Assembly: GCA_021604585.1 (NCBI GenBank)
Contig: BQJG01000095.1
Location: forward strand, 1-8,310
DNA: 8,310 nucleotides
Direction of reading: 5' to 3'
Source: Hyphococcus sp.
GTDB taxonomy: Bacteria > Pseudomonadota > Alphaproteobacteria > Caulobacterales > Parvularculaceae
Shown here piece after piece: positions 1 to 5,345 of this stretch. Position 1 is the first letter of the stretch. Each line of letters begins with the position of its first letter. Made by a program: the position numbers and the translations under genes. The notes under the pieces were generated by a model that was not told the DNA's origin, searched no databases, and was given only the letters and a program-made list of their open reading frames with translations.

Positions 1-347
1 TCGGCGGCCAGAAACGTGTCGTGAAAATCAAGCTCGCGCACCGCCGTGCCGTTCGCCCAGGCCGCCCATTCGGCGCAGACTGTATGGCCGGCGGGCAAAC
101 CGAACAGCGTCGCGCCGCCGGACCGCATATGCGCGTTCGCCATGGCCCGTGCCGACTTGATTGGGCCGCGATTGAGCGACGCGATCGCGACCGACGCATT
201 GTCGATGATGCGGTTGATGATCATATCGGTCGCCTCTGCGTCGACGTTGACCTTGTCAGACGCGACAGCGGCGATCTTCCAGGCGAGCTGATCTTCGCGC
301 TTTAGATTGTCTTTGGAACGGTGGGCGCGAACGTCATGGATCTGCAT
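1..347 (-). CDS. prpD: 2-methylcitrate dehydratase PrpD, N-terminal part (cut by left edge)
   Basis: PrpD dehydrates 2-methylcitrate to 2-methyl-cis-aconitate in the cytoplasmic methylcitrate cycle, which consumes propionyl-CoA. Reading the minus strand from the ATG at 347 gives 115 intact codons with no stop before the window edge. Visible blocks typical of the MmgE/PrpD family are REDQLAWKIA (about residues 18-27), MIINRIIDNASVA (about 46-58) and WAAWANGTAVRELDFHDTF (about 94-112), the last being part of the conserved N-terminal helical domain. The family is about 480-500 residues long, so roughly three quarters lies beyond the window. The start is supported by GAGG seven bases upstream and by the usual MxIHDVRxHRS beginning. 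It is divergent from the CsgG-like gene. Other prp genes would be expected outside the window. The identification is confident at family level; a broader MmgE/PrpD specificity cannot be excluded from the N-terminus alone. Confidence 0.92.
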   Translation of the reverse strand, partial: MQIHDVRAHRSKDNLKREDQLAWKIAAVASDKVNVDAEATDMIINRIIDNASVAIASLNRGPIKSARAMANAHMRSGGATLFGLPAGHTVCAEWAAWANGTAVRELDFHDTFLAA

Positions 348-596
348 GGAAAGACCTCGTCTTCTGTGACCGGGGGGCGCTTGTTGCGGCGCGATGAAAT
401 GCTCGGCCCCTCTCTGCTCCGCCTGCGACAAGCTGTCAAAGGCTAGGCCGTTAGGGAATCGGCGGCATAACGCCTCTGGAAAACTTCATCAATATAATCA
501 ACAAACTACGCCTATACCTGACTCACGTCTTGCGCAAAACCACGGCGCTTGGCAGGGTCGCGGACGAAATTAACCATAACTGGAGGGGGAGCTTCC
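348..596. other. Divergent intergenic region between prpD and the CsgG-like gene
   Basis: This 249-bp spacer must hold promoters for two divergent genes. On the plus strand a perfect TATAAT lies at 493-498, about 100 bases before the CsgG-like start, but no convincing -35 box sits 16-18 bases upstream. On the minus strand a perfect TTGACA (434-439) could be a -35 box for prpD, but the matching -10 position is poor. A run of six G at 372-377 and a locally AT-rich stretch at about 479-510 are the other visible features. No ORF with family similarity, RNA gene or clear operator was seen. Confidence 0.4.
582..591 (+). promoter_or_regulatory. Strong ribosome binding site fixing the start of the CsgG-like gene
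   Basis: The purine block GGAGGGGGAG ends five bases before the ATG at 597. It selects this ATG over the upstream in-frame TTG at 549, which has no comparable site, and places the signal peptide exactly at the N-terminus. Confidence 0.8.
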
Positions 597-1544
597 ATGA
601 CACGACCGATCACCCATTTTGTGACCGCACTTGCGGCCATCGGCCTGACCACAGGCGGCGCCGCGCTCGCACAAAAGCGCGTCGACTATAATAAGGGCTC
701 AACCAAAAACCTCGAAATGCCAACTTGCGTGAAGCCGCTCGGCTCCATCGCCATTGAGAACGGCACGGAATATCGCGGCTGGCGTTACTATCAGCTCGGC
801 GAGCCGGAAAAGCTGCTGAAAGTTTTCGTCCAGCGCTCCGGCTGTTTTACGCTGGTCAATCGCGGTGCAGGCCTTGATGCAACCCGGCGAGAACAGAACC
901 TGAGCATGGACGGCGATCTGCAGCGCGGCTCCAATGTCGGCGGCGGCCAGATCAAAGCGGCGGACTATATTCTGATCGCCGACATCGTCACCACCGATCA
1001 GAACGCAGGCGGCAGCGGCGCGGTTGCAGGAATCGCCGGACGCGCCATTGGCGGCCGCCTCGGCGGCATTGTTGGCGGCGTCCGCACCAAACGCATCGAA
1101 GCCCAGACCGTGCTTGAAGTCATGAACACGCGCACCACCGAAGGCGTCGCTTTCGCGGAAGGCACGGCCTCGAAGCAGGATCTCTCTTTCGGCGGCGGCG
1201 GGTTTTACGGCTTTGGCGGCGCGGTCGGGGGCGGTTATGAAGACACCGATGTCGGCAAAGTCGTCACTTATGCCTTCATGGACGGCTATCGCCAGATCGT
1301 CGGCCAGCTCGGCGGCGATCTCGCGGACGCCGCAGAGGCTGCGCCGCGCGAAACATTTGTCGCGCGCAAAAACGGCGTCATCATGTATCGCTCCCCGTCA
1401 ACCTCAAGCAGCGTTTTGCGTGAACTCGACAAGAACATGATCGTCTATCCGACCGGCGGCAAGGAAGACATGTTCTGGGAAGTCGAAGATGAAAACGGCA
1501 ATGTCGGCTGGGTTGATAACACCGATCTGAAACCGGCGAAGTAA
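597..1544 (+). CDS. Exported CsgG-like protein with C-terminal bacterial SH3 domain
   Basis: The 315-residue protein begins with a signal peptide (residues 1-25; hydrophobic core about 8-24, likely cleavage after ALA before Q26). A CsgG/HfaB-type domain follows, about 44-240: CVKPLGSIAIENG (44-56), the segment ending VFVQRSGCFTLVNRG (76-90), ADYILIADI, a Gly-rich stretch around 138-163 that in the family covers the membrane-inserting region, and a block ending VVTYAFMDGYRQIVGQL. Residues 252-315 form an SH3-like repeat (NGVIMYRSPS...VLRELDKN...WEVEDENGNVGWV). CsgG family members form outer-membrane secretion channels for curli or holdfast anchors and are usually lipoproteins. Here there is no lipobox cysteine at the cleavage site, so a soluble periplasmic or differently anchored form is likely. 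C44 and C83 could form a disulfide. The start at 597 follows a strong GGAGGGGGAG; an in-frame TTG at 549 would add 16 residues before the signal peptide and is unlikely. No curli or holdfast genes adjoin it. The substrate is unknown. Confidence 0.82.
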   Translation: MTRPITHFVTALAAIGLTTGGAALAQKRVDYNKGSTKNLEMPTCVKPLGSIAIENGTEYRGWRYYQLGEPEKLLKVFVQRSGCFTLVNRGAGLDATRREQNLSMDGDLQRGSNVGGGQIKAADYILIADIVTTDQNAGGSGAVAGIAGRAIGGRLGGIVGGVRTKRIEAQTVLEVMNTRTTEGVAFAEGTASKQDLSFGGGGFYGFGGAVGGGYEDTDVGKVVTYAFMDGYRQIVGQLGGDLADAAEAAPRETFVARKNGVIMYRSPSTSSSVLRELDKNMIVYPTGGKEDMFWEVEDENGNVGWVDNTDLKPAK

Positions 1545-1566
1545 GCATTTAATCCGTTCAATGATT

Positions 1567-1602
1567 TAAAAGCCCGCGCCGGACAAACGGCGCGGGTTTT
1601 CT
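1567..1602. terminator. Bidirectional intrinsic terminator between convergent genes
   Basis: A perfect 9-bp GC-rich stem (CCCGCGCCG at 1573-1581 pairing with CGGCGCGGG at 1588-1596) closes a 6-base loop (GACAAA). On the plus strand it is followed by TTTTCT. On the minus strand the flanking AAAAG reads CTTTTAAA after the stem. It lies 22 bases after the CsgG-like stop and just after the acyltransferase stop on the other strand, so one hairpin can end both convergent transcripts. Confidence 0.85.
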
Positions 1603-1610
1603 ATGCGGAC

Positions 1611-2675
1611 TTACAGACGAGCGACCGATATGAGAATGCCGCCGACGGCGCCAAGGGTGACTAATCCATAGGCAATCATCGCCGCCGCCCGGCCCCGTAC
1701 TTTTGTAAACCATTGGTTCCTGCGTTTGCGTACTTGTTCGTCAATGGCAATGAATAAGACTGAGGCGATGGCGATGTTCACCAGCGCTCCGATGAACACC
1801 GCAGTGTAGCGGCTGACGAAGGGCAGCGTTTGGGCGATTTCGTGGGAGATAAAAATCCCAAGCCAGTGATTGAGATAGAGTGGATAGGAAATGCCGCCAA
1901 CAAATGCCGCAAGTTTCAATTTCGGGCCGGCCCGCGCCAACAACAAAACGATCAACACGGCGGCGAACGGCGATACAAAATTATAGAGTTGCCCCGCCGC
2001 CGCATAGATAATCACGCAGAGCGACAAAGCGACCACAAGCAATATTGTCGACCCTCTTTTTACATGCCAATCCCCAATTTTCCGGTTGAGGGATACTGCA
2101 AATACGCCAAGCGCGATGGCGCCGTAGAAAGTCTGAAACCCGATCGCCAAAATTGCGACCACGGCCCATAAAACTGGTGACCGGCCCCATTTCAAAAAGA
2201 GAATCAACAGCGGAGCGAACAGATAGAACTGTTCTTCAACACTCAAACTCCAGAAATGATTGGTTGTTCCCTCTAAAGGAAGGTCACTCTTGATCTCTAG
2301 TATGCGCGGCGAGACGAACCAGTTATGCGTGTAGGTAAAATCGTAAAATAGATATTCGATCCAGTGGGCATCAAGCGGCTCTTTTATGAGGCTGACGGCG
2401 AAAATAAGGGCGACTGAAAAATAATACGGCGCCCAGATTCGCGTCGCCCGATTAAAATAAAACCGTGGCAGGCTTTTTCGGGCGCCGTCGAATAGGATGC
2501 CGCCAATAAGCCAGCCGCTGAGGGCGAAGAAAACCTGGACCGCAAAATTCGACGCATTGTGGTCCATCGGCACACCGTCATGAGCGAGTGCGACGGTCAT
2601 CGCCAGCACTAAACGCATCCAGTCAAATGCCGGAAAATAAACCGGTGCGCCGGCGGCCTGCCTACTCCCACTCAT
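1611..2675 (-). CDS. Acyltransferase family 3 (OafA/YrhL-type) integral membrane protein
   Basis: This 354-residue protein has the hallmarks of membrane acyltransferase-3 enzymes, which move acetyl or other acyl groups onto sugars of lipopolysaccharide, exopolysaccharide or other envelope glycans. Visible motifs are YFPAFDWMRLVLAMTVALAH with the conserved His at residue 32, FFALSGWLIGG (49-59), RFYFNRATRIWAPYY (71-85) with the conserved R-x10-P pattern, HFWSLSVEEQFYLFAPLL (140-157) and ISYPLYLNHW near the C-terminus. About ten hydrophobic segments are apparent, and the length is normal for a stand-alone enzyme with no SGNH domain. The ATG at 2675 fits the usual short lead before the first motif, but its ribosome binding site is weak. 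It follows the TauE-type gene by 59 bases on the same strand and may be the last gene of that transcript. Parts of the gene sampled by hand are more AT-rich (about 43-50% GC per 60-base line) than the neighbours, which hints at separate ancestry. The acceptor substrate cannot be told. Confidence 0.9.
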   Translation of the reverse strand: MSGSRQAAGAPVYFPAFDWMRLVLAMTVALAHDGVPMDHNASNFAVQVFFALSGWLIGGILFDGARKSLPRFYFNRATRIWAPYYFSVALIFAVSLIKEPLDAHWIEYLFYDFTYTHNWFVSPRILEIKSDLPLEGTTNHFWSLSVEEQFYLFAPLLILFLKWGRSPVLWAVVAILAIGFQTFYGAIALGVFAVSLNRKIGDWHVKRGSTILLVVALSLCVIIYAAAGQLYNFVSPFAAVLIVLLLARAGPKLKLAAFVGGISYPLYLNHWLGIFISHEIAQTLPFVSRYTAVFIGALVNIAIASVLFIAIDEQVRKRRNQWFTKVRGRAAAMIAYGLVTLGAVGGILISVARL

Positions 2676-2734
2676 TGTTCACTCAACCACCTTGCGCTCA
2701 ATCTGTCTGTTCATGCCTCACCAACATCGCCGCA

Positions 2735-3484
2735 TCAGAAGAAGAGAAGTTTAACGGCCATGGCGATGAGGGCGAGATAAAACACCTTCTTGATCAATGC
2801 CTCACCTTTCGCCACCGCTGAACTGGCGCCGAGCCAGCCGCCAACGCCGTAACCGGCGGCGAGCGCGAAACCCAGCGCCCATTCGATTTTCACTTGAGAC
2901 GCAAAAACACCGAGCGAAACGATGGAGAACACAAGCGCCACAAACACCTTGTGCATGTTCGAGCGGACCAGATCGAGCCCCATGACGCGGTTGAGGATGG
3001 GGAGCTGCAACAATCCGACGCCGATCTGAATAAACCCGCCGTAAAATCCTGCACCGATGAACAGGATATGCCCCAACACCAGATTTTTTGCTTTTCCGCC
3101 AGCGGGAACTGGCTTTTGTCCGAGGCCGGTCATCATAATAATCAGCACGCCGATCATGATCAGCGCCAGCGTCCGCTCAAACCAGACTCCGTCAAGTTTG
3201 ACGCCGACATTCGCGCCGAAAAACGCGCCGACGGCTGCGCAGGCGGCAAGCGATGCGCTCAGCTTGAAATCTGAAAACCCATTCCGAAAAAACCCGGCGA
3301 CTGCGGCGGCGTTTTGCGCAATGATGCCGATGCGGTTGGTGCCGTTGGCGATGGGGCCCGGCATGCCGAGGAACACCATGACCGGCACGGCGAGGATAGA
3401 CCCGCCGCCCGCGAGCACATTGATCCAACCAGACGCAACGCCTGCGACGAATAGCAAGACCACTTTCCAGAGTTCGATTTCCAT
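2735..3484 (-). CDS. TauE/SafE-family sulfite/organosulfonate-type exporter
   Basis: The protein has 249 residues and about eight hydrophobic segments, the usual size for the family. TauE/SafE proteins are inner-membrane permeases linked to efflux or uptake of sulfite, sulfoacetate and other small anions. Family signatures are the first-half loop NVLAGGGSILAVPV (residues 22-35) followed by ANGTNR (46-51), and the second-half repeat GAGFYGGFIQIGVG (144-157). A short charged loop, GLGQKPVPAGGKAKN (about 120-134), separates the two halves. The start at 3484 puts the first membrane helix right at the N-terminus as expected, although no good Shine-Dalgarno is seen; the preceding bases form a small inverted repeat (3489-3501). 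It lies 37 bases after the DCC1-like gene. Sulfate-activation genes lie about 1.9 kb away on the other strand, which makes a sulfur oxyanion a reasonable but unproven substrate. Confidence 0.88.
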   Translation of the reverse strand: MEIELWKVVLLFVAGVASGWINVLAGGGSILAVPVMVFLGMPGPIANGTNRIGIIAQNAAAVAGFFRNGFSDFKLSASLAACAAVGAFFGANVGVKLDGVWFERTLALIMIGVLIIMMTGLGQKPVPAGGKAKNLVLGHILFIGAGFYGGFIQIGVGLLQLPILNRVMGLDLVRSNMHKVFVALVFSIVSLGVFASQVKIEWALGFALAAGYGVGGWLGASSAVAKGEALIKKVFYLALIAMAVKLLFF

Positions 3485-3521
3485 AAAGCGGGCTTAGCCC
3501 GATTGCTGCGCCTGCGCCATA

Positions 3522-3992
3522 TTATTGCGCTGGCGTCAAAAACCGGCTCCGCATCAAATCATCTGGCATCATGCAAGCGTCCCGTTTGCCGAACCAGCCG
3601 ATGCGGTTGCGCTGGATGAAATCATAGATCGCATCGCCGATAAAATCCGGAATGAGCCTGCCGGCCGCGCCCAGCCATTTCCACGGCGCAGGCAACAAAC
3701 GCCCCGCCGCGCAGACCCCGCGCCAGCGCAGATAGGGTTGCCCATCGGCTAGCACCATAAAGCTGTCGAATTCTTTGGGATCAAGCCCATAGTGAACATA
3801 GAGCCCGCGCGGAACCGGTTCCTGTATCGCCGCAAATTTCGTGTCGCCTTGCGGATCGCGCTCGATCATCCACTGCACGCCGGACGAACACAAAACACAC
3901 TCGCCATCGAAGATCAGCAGCGGGTGCGAGTCGTTAAATGATGGCACGTTTGGGTCGGTGCGATAGCTGTAGAGGTTTACGAGCCTGCGCAT
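3522..3992 (-). CDS. DCC1-like thiol-disulfide oxidoreductase family protein (DUF393)
   Basis: The 156-residue product carries the DUF393/DCC1 signature: LLIFDGECVLCSSGVQWMI with a CxxC pair (C32, C35) about 29 residues in, a central region ending GVCAAGRLLPAPW, and the C-terminal block YDFIQRNRIGWFGKRDAC, which is close to the family's usual YxxxARNRxxxFGRRDxC. The family is predicted to have a thioredoxin-like fold, and its biological substrate is generally unknown. The start is taken as the ATG at 3992, whose A is shared with the TGA stop of the upstream DUF3429 gene (TGATG). A purine-rich GGGATGGGG just upstream can serve as ribosome binding site. An earlier in-frame ATG at 4070 would add 26 residues lying wholly inside the DUF3429 gene and is not favoured. 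The overlap implies translational coupling with DUF3429. No signal peptide is seen, so a cytoplasmic location is likely. Confidence 0.87.
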   Translation of the reverse strand: MRRLVNLYSYRTDPNVPSFNDSHPLLIFDGECVLCSSGVQWMIERDPQGDTKFAAIQEPVPRGLYVHYGLDPKEFDSFMVLADGQPYLRWRGVCAAGRLLPAPWKWLGAAGRLIPDFIGDAIYDFIQRNRIGWFGKRDACMMPDDLMRSRFLTPAQ

Positions 3993-4507
3993 CACCCCAT
4001 CCCTACAATCGCAATCACGAACGCCAGTTCGATCAGCACCGTCAGGGGCAGACGCACCGCGAGATACCAATGAGGCGCGCCAGAGCCACGGCGGGTCGCG
4101 TTCATATCATCGACCAGCAGCAATGCGATGACGGCCATGATGGCAGGGAACTTCCACATTGGCTCGACCATTGGGACGAATAACGGCATGGCCGCGATGA
4201 GCGGCAATCCGGCGCCGAGTAAGGCGCGCATGGTCGGCCCGCCCTCCTTCATCACTGCAACGCCCCAGCGCACGCCGCCGAAAAACACGATCAGGGCCGC
4301 GCCGTAAAGCGTCATGGCATGGGCAGAGATTTCGGCGGCGCGCGCCTCGCCCGCAACAATCACCAAAGACGCAGCTATAAGCGGCGCAGCGGCGAGATAA
4401 GCCAGTAATTGCGCGGCGCCGGACTTGGGATCGGTTGAAGGCGCAATACGCTTTACATCTTCCCTGCGTCCAAATCGGCGTAGTTCAAGTACATCCGCAT
4501 AAGCCAT
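3992..4507 (-). CDS. DUF3429 family integral membrane protein
   Basis: The protein has 171 residues, with a hydrophilic, basic N-terminal stretch of about 30 residues and then five likely membrane helices: about 34-53, 64-86 (containing LYGAALIVFFGGVRWGVAVM), 92-112, 117-133 and 147-170. The block YGAALIVFFGGVRWG and the late RLPLTVLIELAF are the recognisable DUF3429 features. The family has no established biochemical role. The start at 4507 is well supported by GAGGAGG five bases upstream. It is the first gene after the palindromic repeat and after a candidate promoter at 4532-4560, so it may head the transcript DUF3429, DCC1-like, TauE-type and acyltransferase. From memory, DUF3429 and DUF393 genes are found together in other proteobacteria, sometimes near photolyase genes; no photolyase is present here. 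Confidence 0.82.
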   Translation of the reverse strand: MAYADVLELRRFGRREDVKRIAPSTDPKSGAAQLLAYLAAAPLIAASLVIVAGEARAAEISAHAMTLYGAALIVFFGGVRWGVAVMKEGGPTMRALLGAGLPLIAAMPLFVPMVEPMWKFPAIMAVIALLLVDDMNATRRGSGAPHWYLAVRLPLTVLIELAFVIAIVGMG

Positions 4508-4512
4508 ATCAG

Positions 4513-4519
4513 CCTCCTC
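4513..4519 (-). promoter_or_regulatory. Strong ribosome binding site of the DUF3429 gene
   Basis: GAGGAGG on the minus strand ends five bases before the ATG at 4507. It is the strongest Shine-Dalgarno on the minus strand of this window and supports both the start codon and the idea that this gene opens a translation unit. Confidence 0.8.
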
Positions 4520-4531
4520 GGGCTTCGCCGG

Positions 4532-4560
4532 ATTTTGACGGCGCCTTAATGCGTCGTCAA
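4532..4560 (-). promoter_or_regulatory. Candidate promoter for the DUF3429 gene string
   Basis: On the minus strand TTGACG (4560-4555) is followed after exactly 17 bases by CAAAAT (4537-4532). These match the bacterial -35 and -10 consensus at 5 of 6 and 4 of 6 positions. Transcription would begin around 4525, giving a short leader that includes the GAGGAGG site. The same bases can pair as an imperfect 9-bp stem (4535-4543 with 4552-4560) followed by TTTTT on the plus strand. That resembles a terminator for plus-strand transcription, but no plus-strand gene lies immediately upstream. Confidence 0.42.
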
Positions 4561-4567
4561 TTTTTGT

Positions 4568-4611
4568 GCATTTTCTTCACGCGAACCGGTATCCACTTCG
4601 CTTGAAAATGC
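4568..4611. repeat. 44-bp palindromic intergenic repeat of alphaproteobacterial type
   Basis: The outer arms GCATTTTC (4568-4575) and GAAAATGC (4604-4611) are perfect inverted copies. Inside them GCGAA (4581-4585) and TTCGC (4597-4601) also pair, leaving an ACCGGT-containing loop. The minus-strand core AAGCGAAGTGGATACCGG strongly resembles a short intergenic repeat that I recall as abundant in rhizobial and related alphaproteobacterial genomes; this is memory, not a search result. It begins one base after the gbsR stop codon and separates gbsR from the DUF3429 promoter. As RNA it would fold into a long hairpin that could protect the 3' end of the gbsR message or weaken readthrough, but it lacks a T-tract. 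Only one copy is present in the window. Confidence 0.7.
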
Positions 4612-4612
4612 T

Positions 4613-5188
4613 TTAGCCTCCGGCCTTTCCTTTTGTCACAAACGGCGTAATCACATCGACCGCCTTCGTTCCCATACGGAGCAATGGCAACAGCGTCGAT
4701 TTCGGCAATTTGTTCATCTGGTCGTACCAGCCATTGAGTAGTCCGATCAGGTCTTGCAGATCGCTGAGGCGCTGGACCGCCGCGCCGCTCGCCGCCGGGT
4801 CCGCTTTGGCGTCGGCAAGACACGCGTCCAGCACCTTCGCCGCCGGGTCGAGCTCACGCGCCTTGCGCATGGCGACGATGCGGGAAATCATCTCCCACAT
4901 ATCGCTTTCGGCTTCATAATAATCGCGCCGGTCGCCATGTATGGGCGCGCGCCGGATCAAGTCCCAGCTCAACAGTTCTTTCACGGAGTTGGAGACATTG
5001 GAGCGCGCGATGCCGAGCGCTGCAGCGATCTCCTCTGCATTCAACGGTTGGTCGCTAACCAGCAGCAGCGCATGGATTTGCGCGACAGAGCGATTGACGC
5101 CCCACTGCCCGCCCATATCGCCCCAATGCAGGATGAAGCGGCGAATGGCCGGCGTGAGCTCAATCTTAGTTTCGGTAATTTCTGTCAT
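4613..5188 (-). CDS. GbsR/MarR-type winged-helix transcriptional regulator
   Basis: This 191-residue protein matches the GbsR branch of MarR-like DNA-binding proteins. It has an N-terminal helical segment (about 12-33, with RFILHWGDMGGQWGVNR), a helix-turn-helix (about 49-75: LNAEEIAAALGIARSNVSNS then VKELLSWDLI) and a wing (about 79-92, RRAPIHGDRRDYYEAE). A long helical C-terminal part (about 93-185) probably mediates dimerisation and effector sensing. GbsR members elsewhere act mostly as repressors responding to small molecules, for example choline in Bacillus; the effector here is unknown. It is divergent from cysD, so both cysDNC and its own gene are natural target candidates. No Shine-Dalgarno precedes the ATG, which lies at the centre of a 20-bp perfect palindrome. 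The next in-frame Met (residue 25) is inside the family-conserved region, so 5188 remains the best start. The stop directly abuts a palindromic repeat. Confidence 0.88.
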   Translation of the reverse strand: MTEITETKIELTPAIRRFILHWGDMGGQWGVNRSVAQIHALLLVSDQPLNAEEIAAALGIARSNVSNSVKELLSWDLIRRAPIHGDRRDYYEAESDMWEMISRIVAMRKARELDPAAKVLDACLADAKADPAASGAAVQRLSDLQDLIGLLNGWYDQMNKLPKSTLLPLLRMGTKAVDVITPFVTKGKAGG

Positions 5189-5197
5189 GACAGAAAT
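5178..5197. promoter_or_regulatory. Perfect 20-bp palindrome centred on the gbsR start codon, candidate operator
   Basis: ATTTCTGTCA and its exact reverse complement TGACAGAAAT meet with no spacer. The palindrome covers the first four gbsR codons and the nine bases before them, including the last three bases of a -10-like hexamer. Its length and symmetry suit a MarR/GbsR dimer, and its position would block transcription start, so autorepression is the simplest reading. The symmetric sequence is directly visible; the regulator that binds it is inferred. Confidence 0.6.
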
Positions 5198-5222
5198 ATA
5201 AGATATATATTTGTGAATACAA
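5195..5222 (-). promoter_or_regulatory. Candidate leaderless promoter of gbsR
   Basis: On the minus strand TATATT (5200-5195) ends six bases before the gbsR ATG, and TTGTAT (5222-5217) lies 16 bases further upstream, preceded by C to give CTTG. That spacing would start the transcript at or next to the A of the start codon. There is no purine-rich ribosome binding site in the preceding 30 bases, which are mostly A and T. Both points favour a leaderless mRNA. Confidence 0.45.
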
Positions 5223-5231
5223 GTCTCACAT

Positions 5232-5345
5232 TCGTGGTATTATGCCCATTACACAACCAGGTTTAGAAAATTTATGCTTGCCAACAGGCCTGTTTATAAC
5301 CCATATCGTGGGAAAGGTCAGATAATCGTGGGATAATGCCCAATG
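5232..5345 (+). repeat. Direct repeats in the cysD promoter region, candidate operators
   Basis: ATCGTGGGA occurs identically at 5305-5313 and 5325-5333, exactly 20 bp apart, which puts both on about the same face of the helix. A longer partial repeat links TCGTGGTATTATGCCCATTA (5232-5251) with TCGTGGGATAATGCCCAATG (5326-5345), 16 of 20 positions matching; the second copy runs into the cysD start codon. All three share TCGTGG in the same orientation. Tandem, same-strand sites of this sort often bind a regulator, but no known box was recognised. Confidence 0.45.
5283..5294. promoter_or_regulatory. 12-bp palindrome AACAGGCCTGTT in the gbsR-cysD spacer
   Basis: This perfect inverted repeat with no spacer lies 49 bases before the cysD start, between the distal and proximal copies of the TCGTGG repeat. 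It is short enough to arise by chance but is placed where an operator would be expected. Confidence 0.3.

Noticed and set aside
21..305. Plus-strand open frames overlapping the left edge
   Set aside because: They lie antisense to a clear PrpD coding frame, have no family resemblance, and their composition is explained by the real gene.
549..596. TTG start extending the CsgG-like protein by 16 residues
   Set aside because: It would put a polar stretch before the signal peptide and lacks a ribosome binding site, whereas the ATG at 597 has a strong one.
3057..3497. Long plus-strand open frame opposite the TauE-type gene
   Set aside because: It is an antisense shadow: low-complexity Pro/Ala/Thr-rich translation with no recognisable motif, over a strongly conserved gene.
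3489..3501. Inverted repeat CGGGCTTAGCCCG before the TauE-type gene as a terminator
   Set aside because: The stem is only six base pairs with a one-base centre and no T-tract, and the genes on either side are closely spaced on the same strand.
3993..4070. ATG at 4070 as start of the DCC1-like gene
   Set aside because: The added 26 residues lie entirely within DUF3429 in another frame and look like out-of-frame translation; the TGATG start at 3992 is better.
4535..4565. Plus-strand intrinsic terminator (imperfect 9-bp stem then TTTTT)
   Set aside because: No plus-strand gene ends nearby, and the same bases are better explained as a minus-strand promoter; it could still limit antisense transcription.
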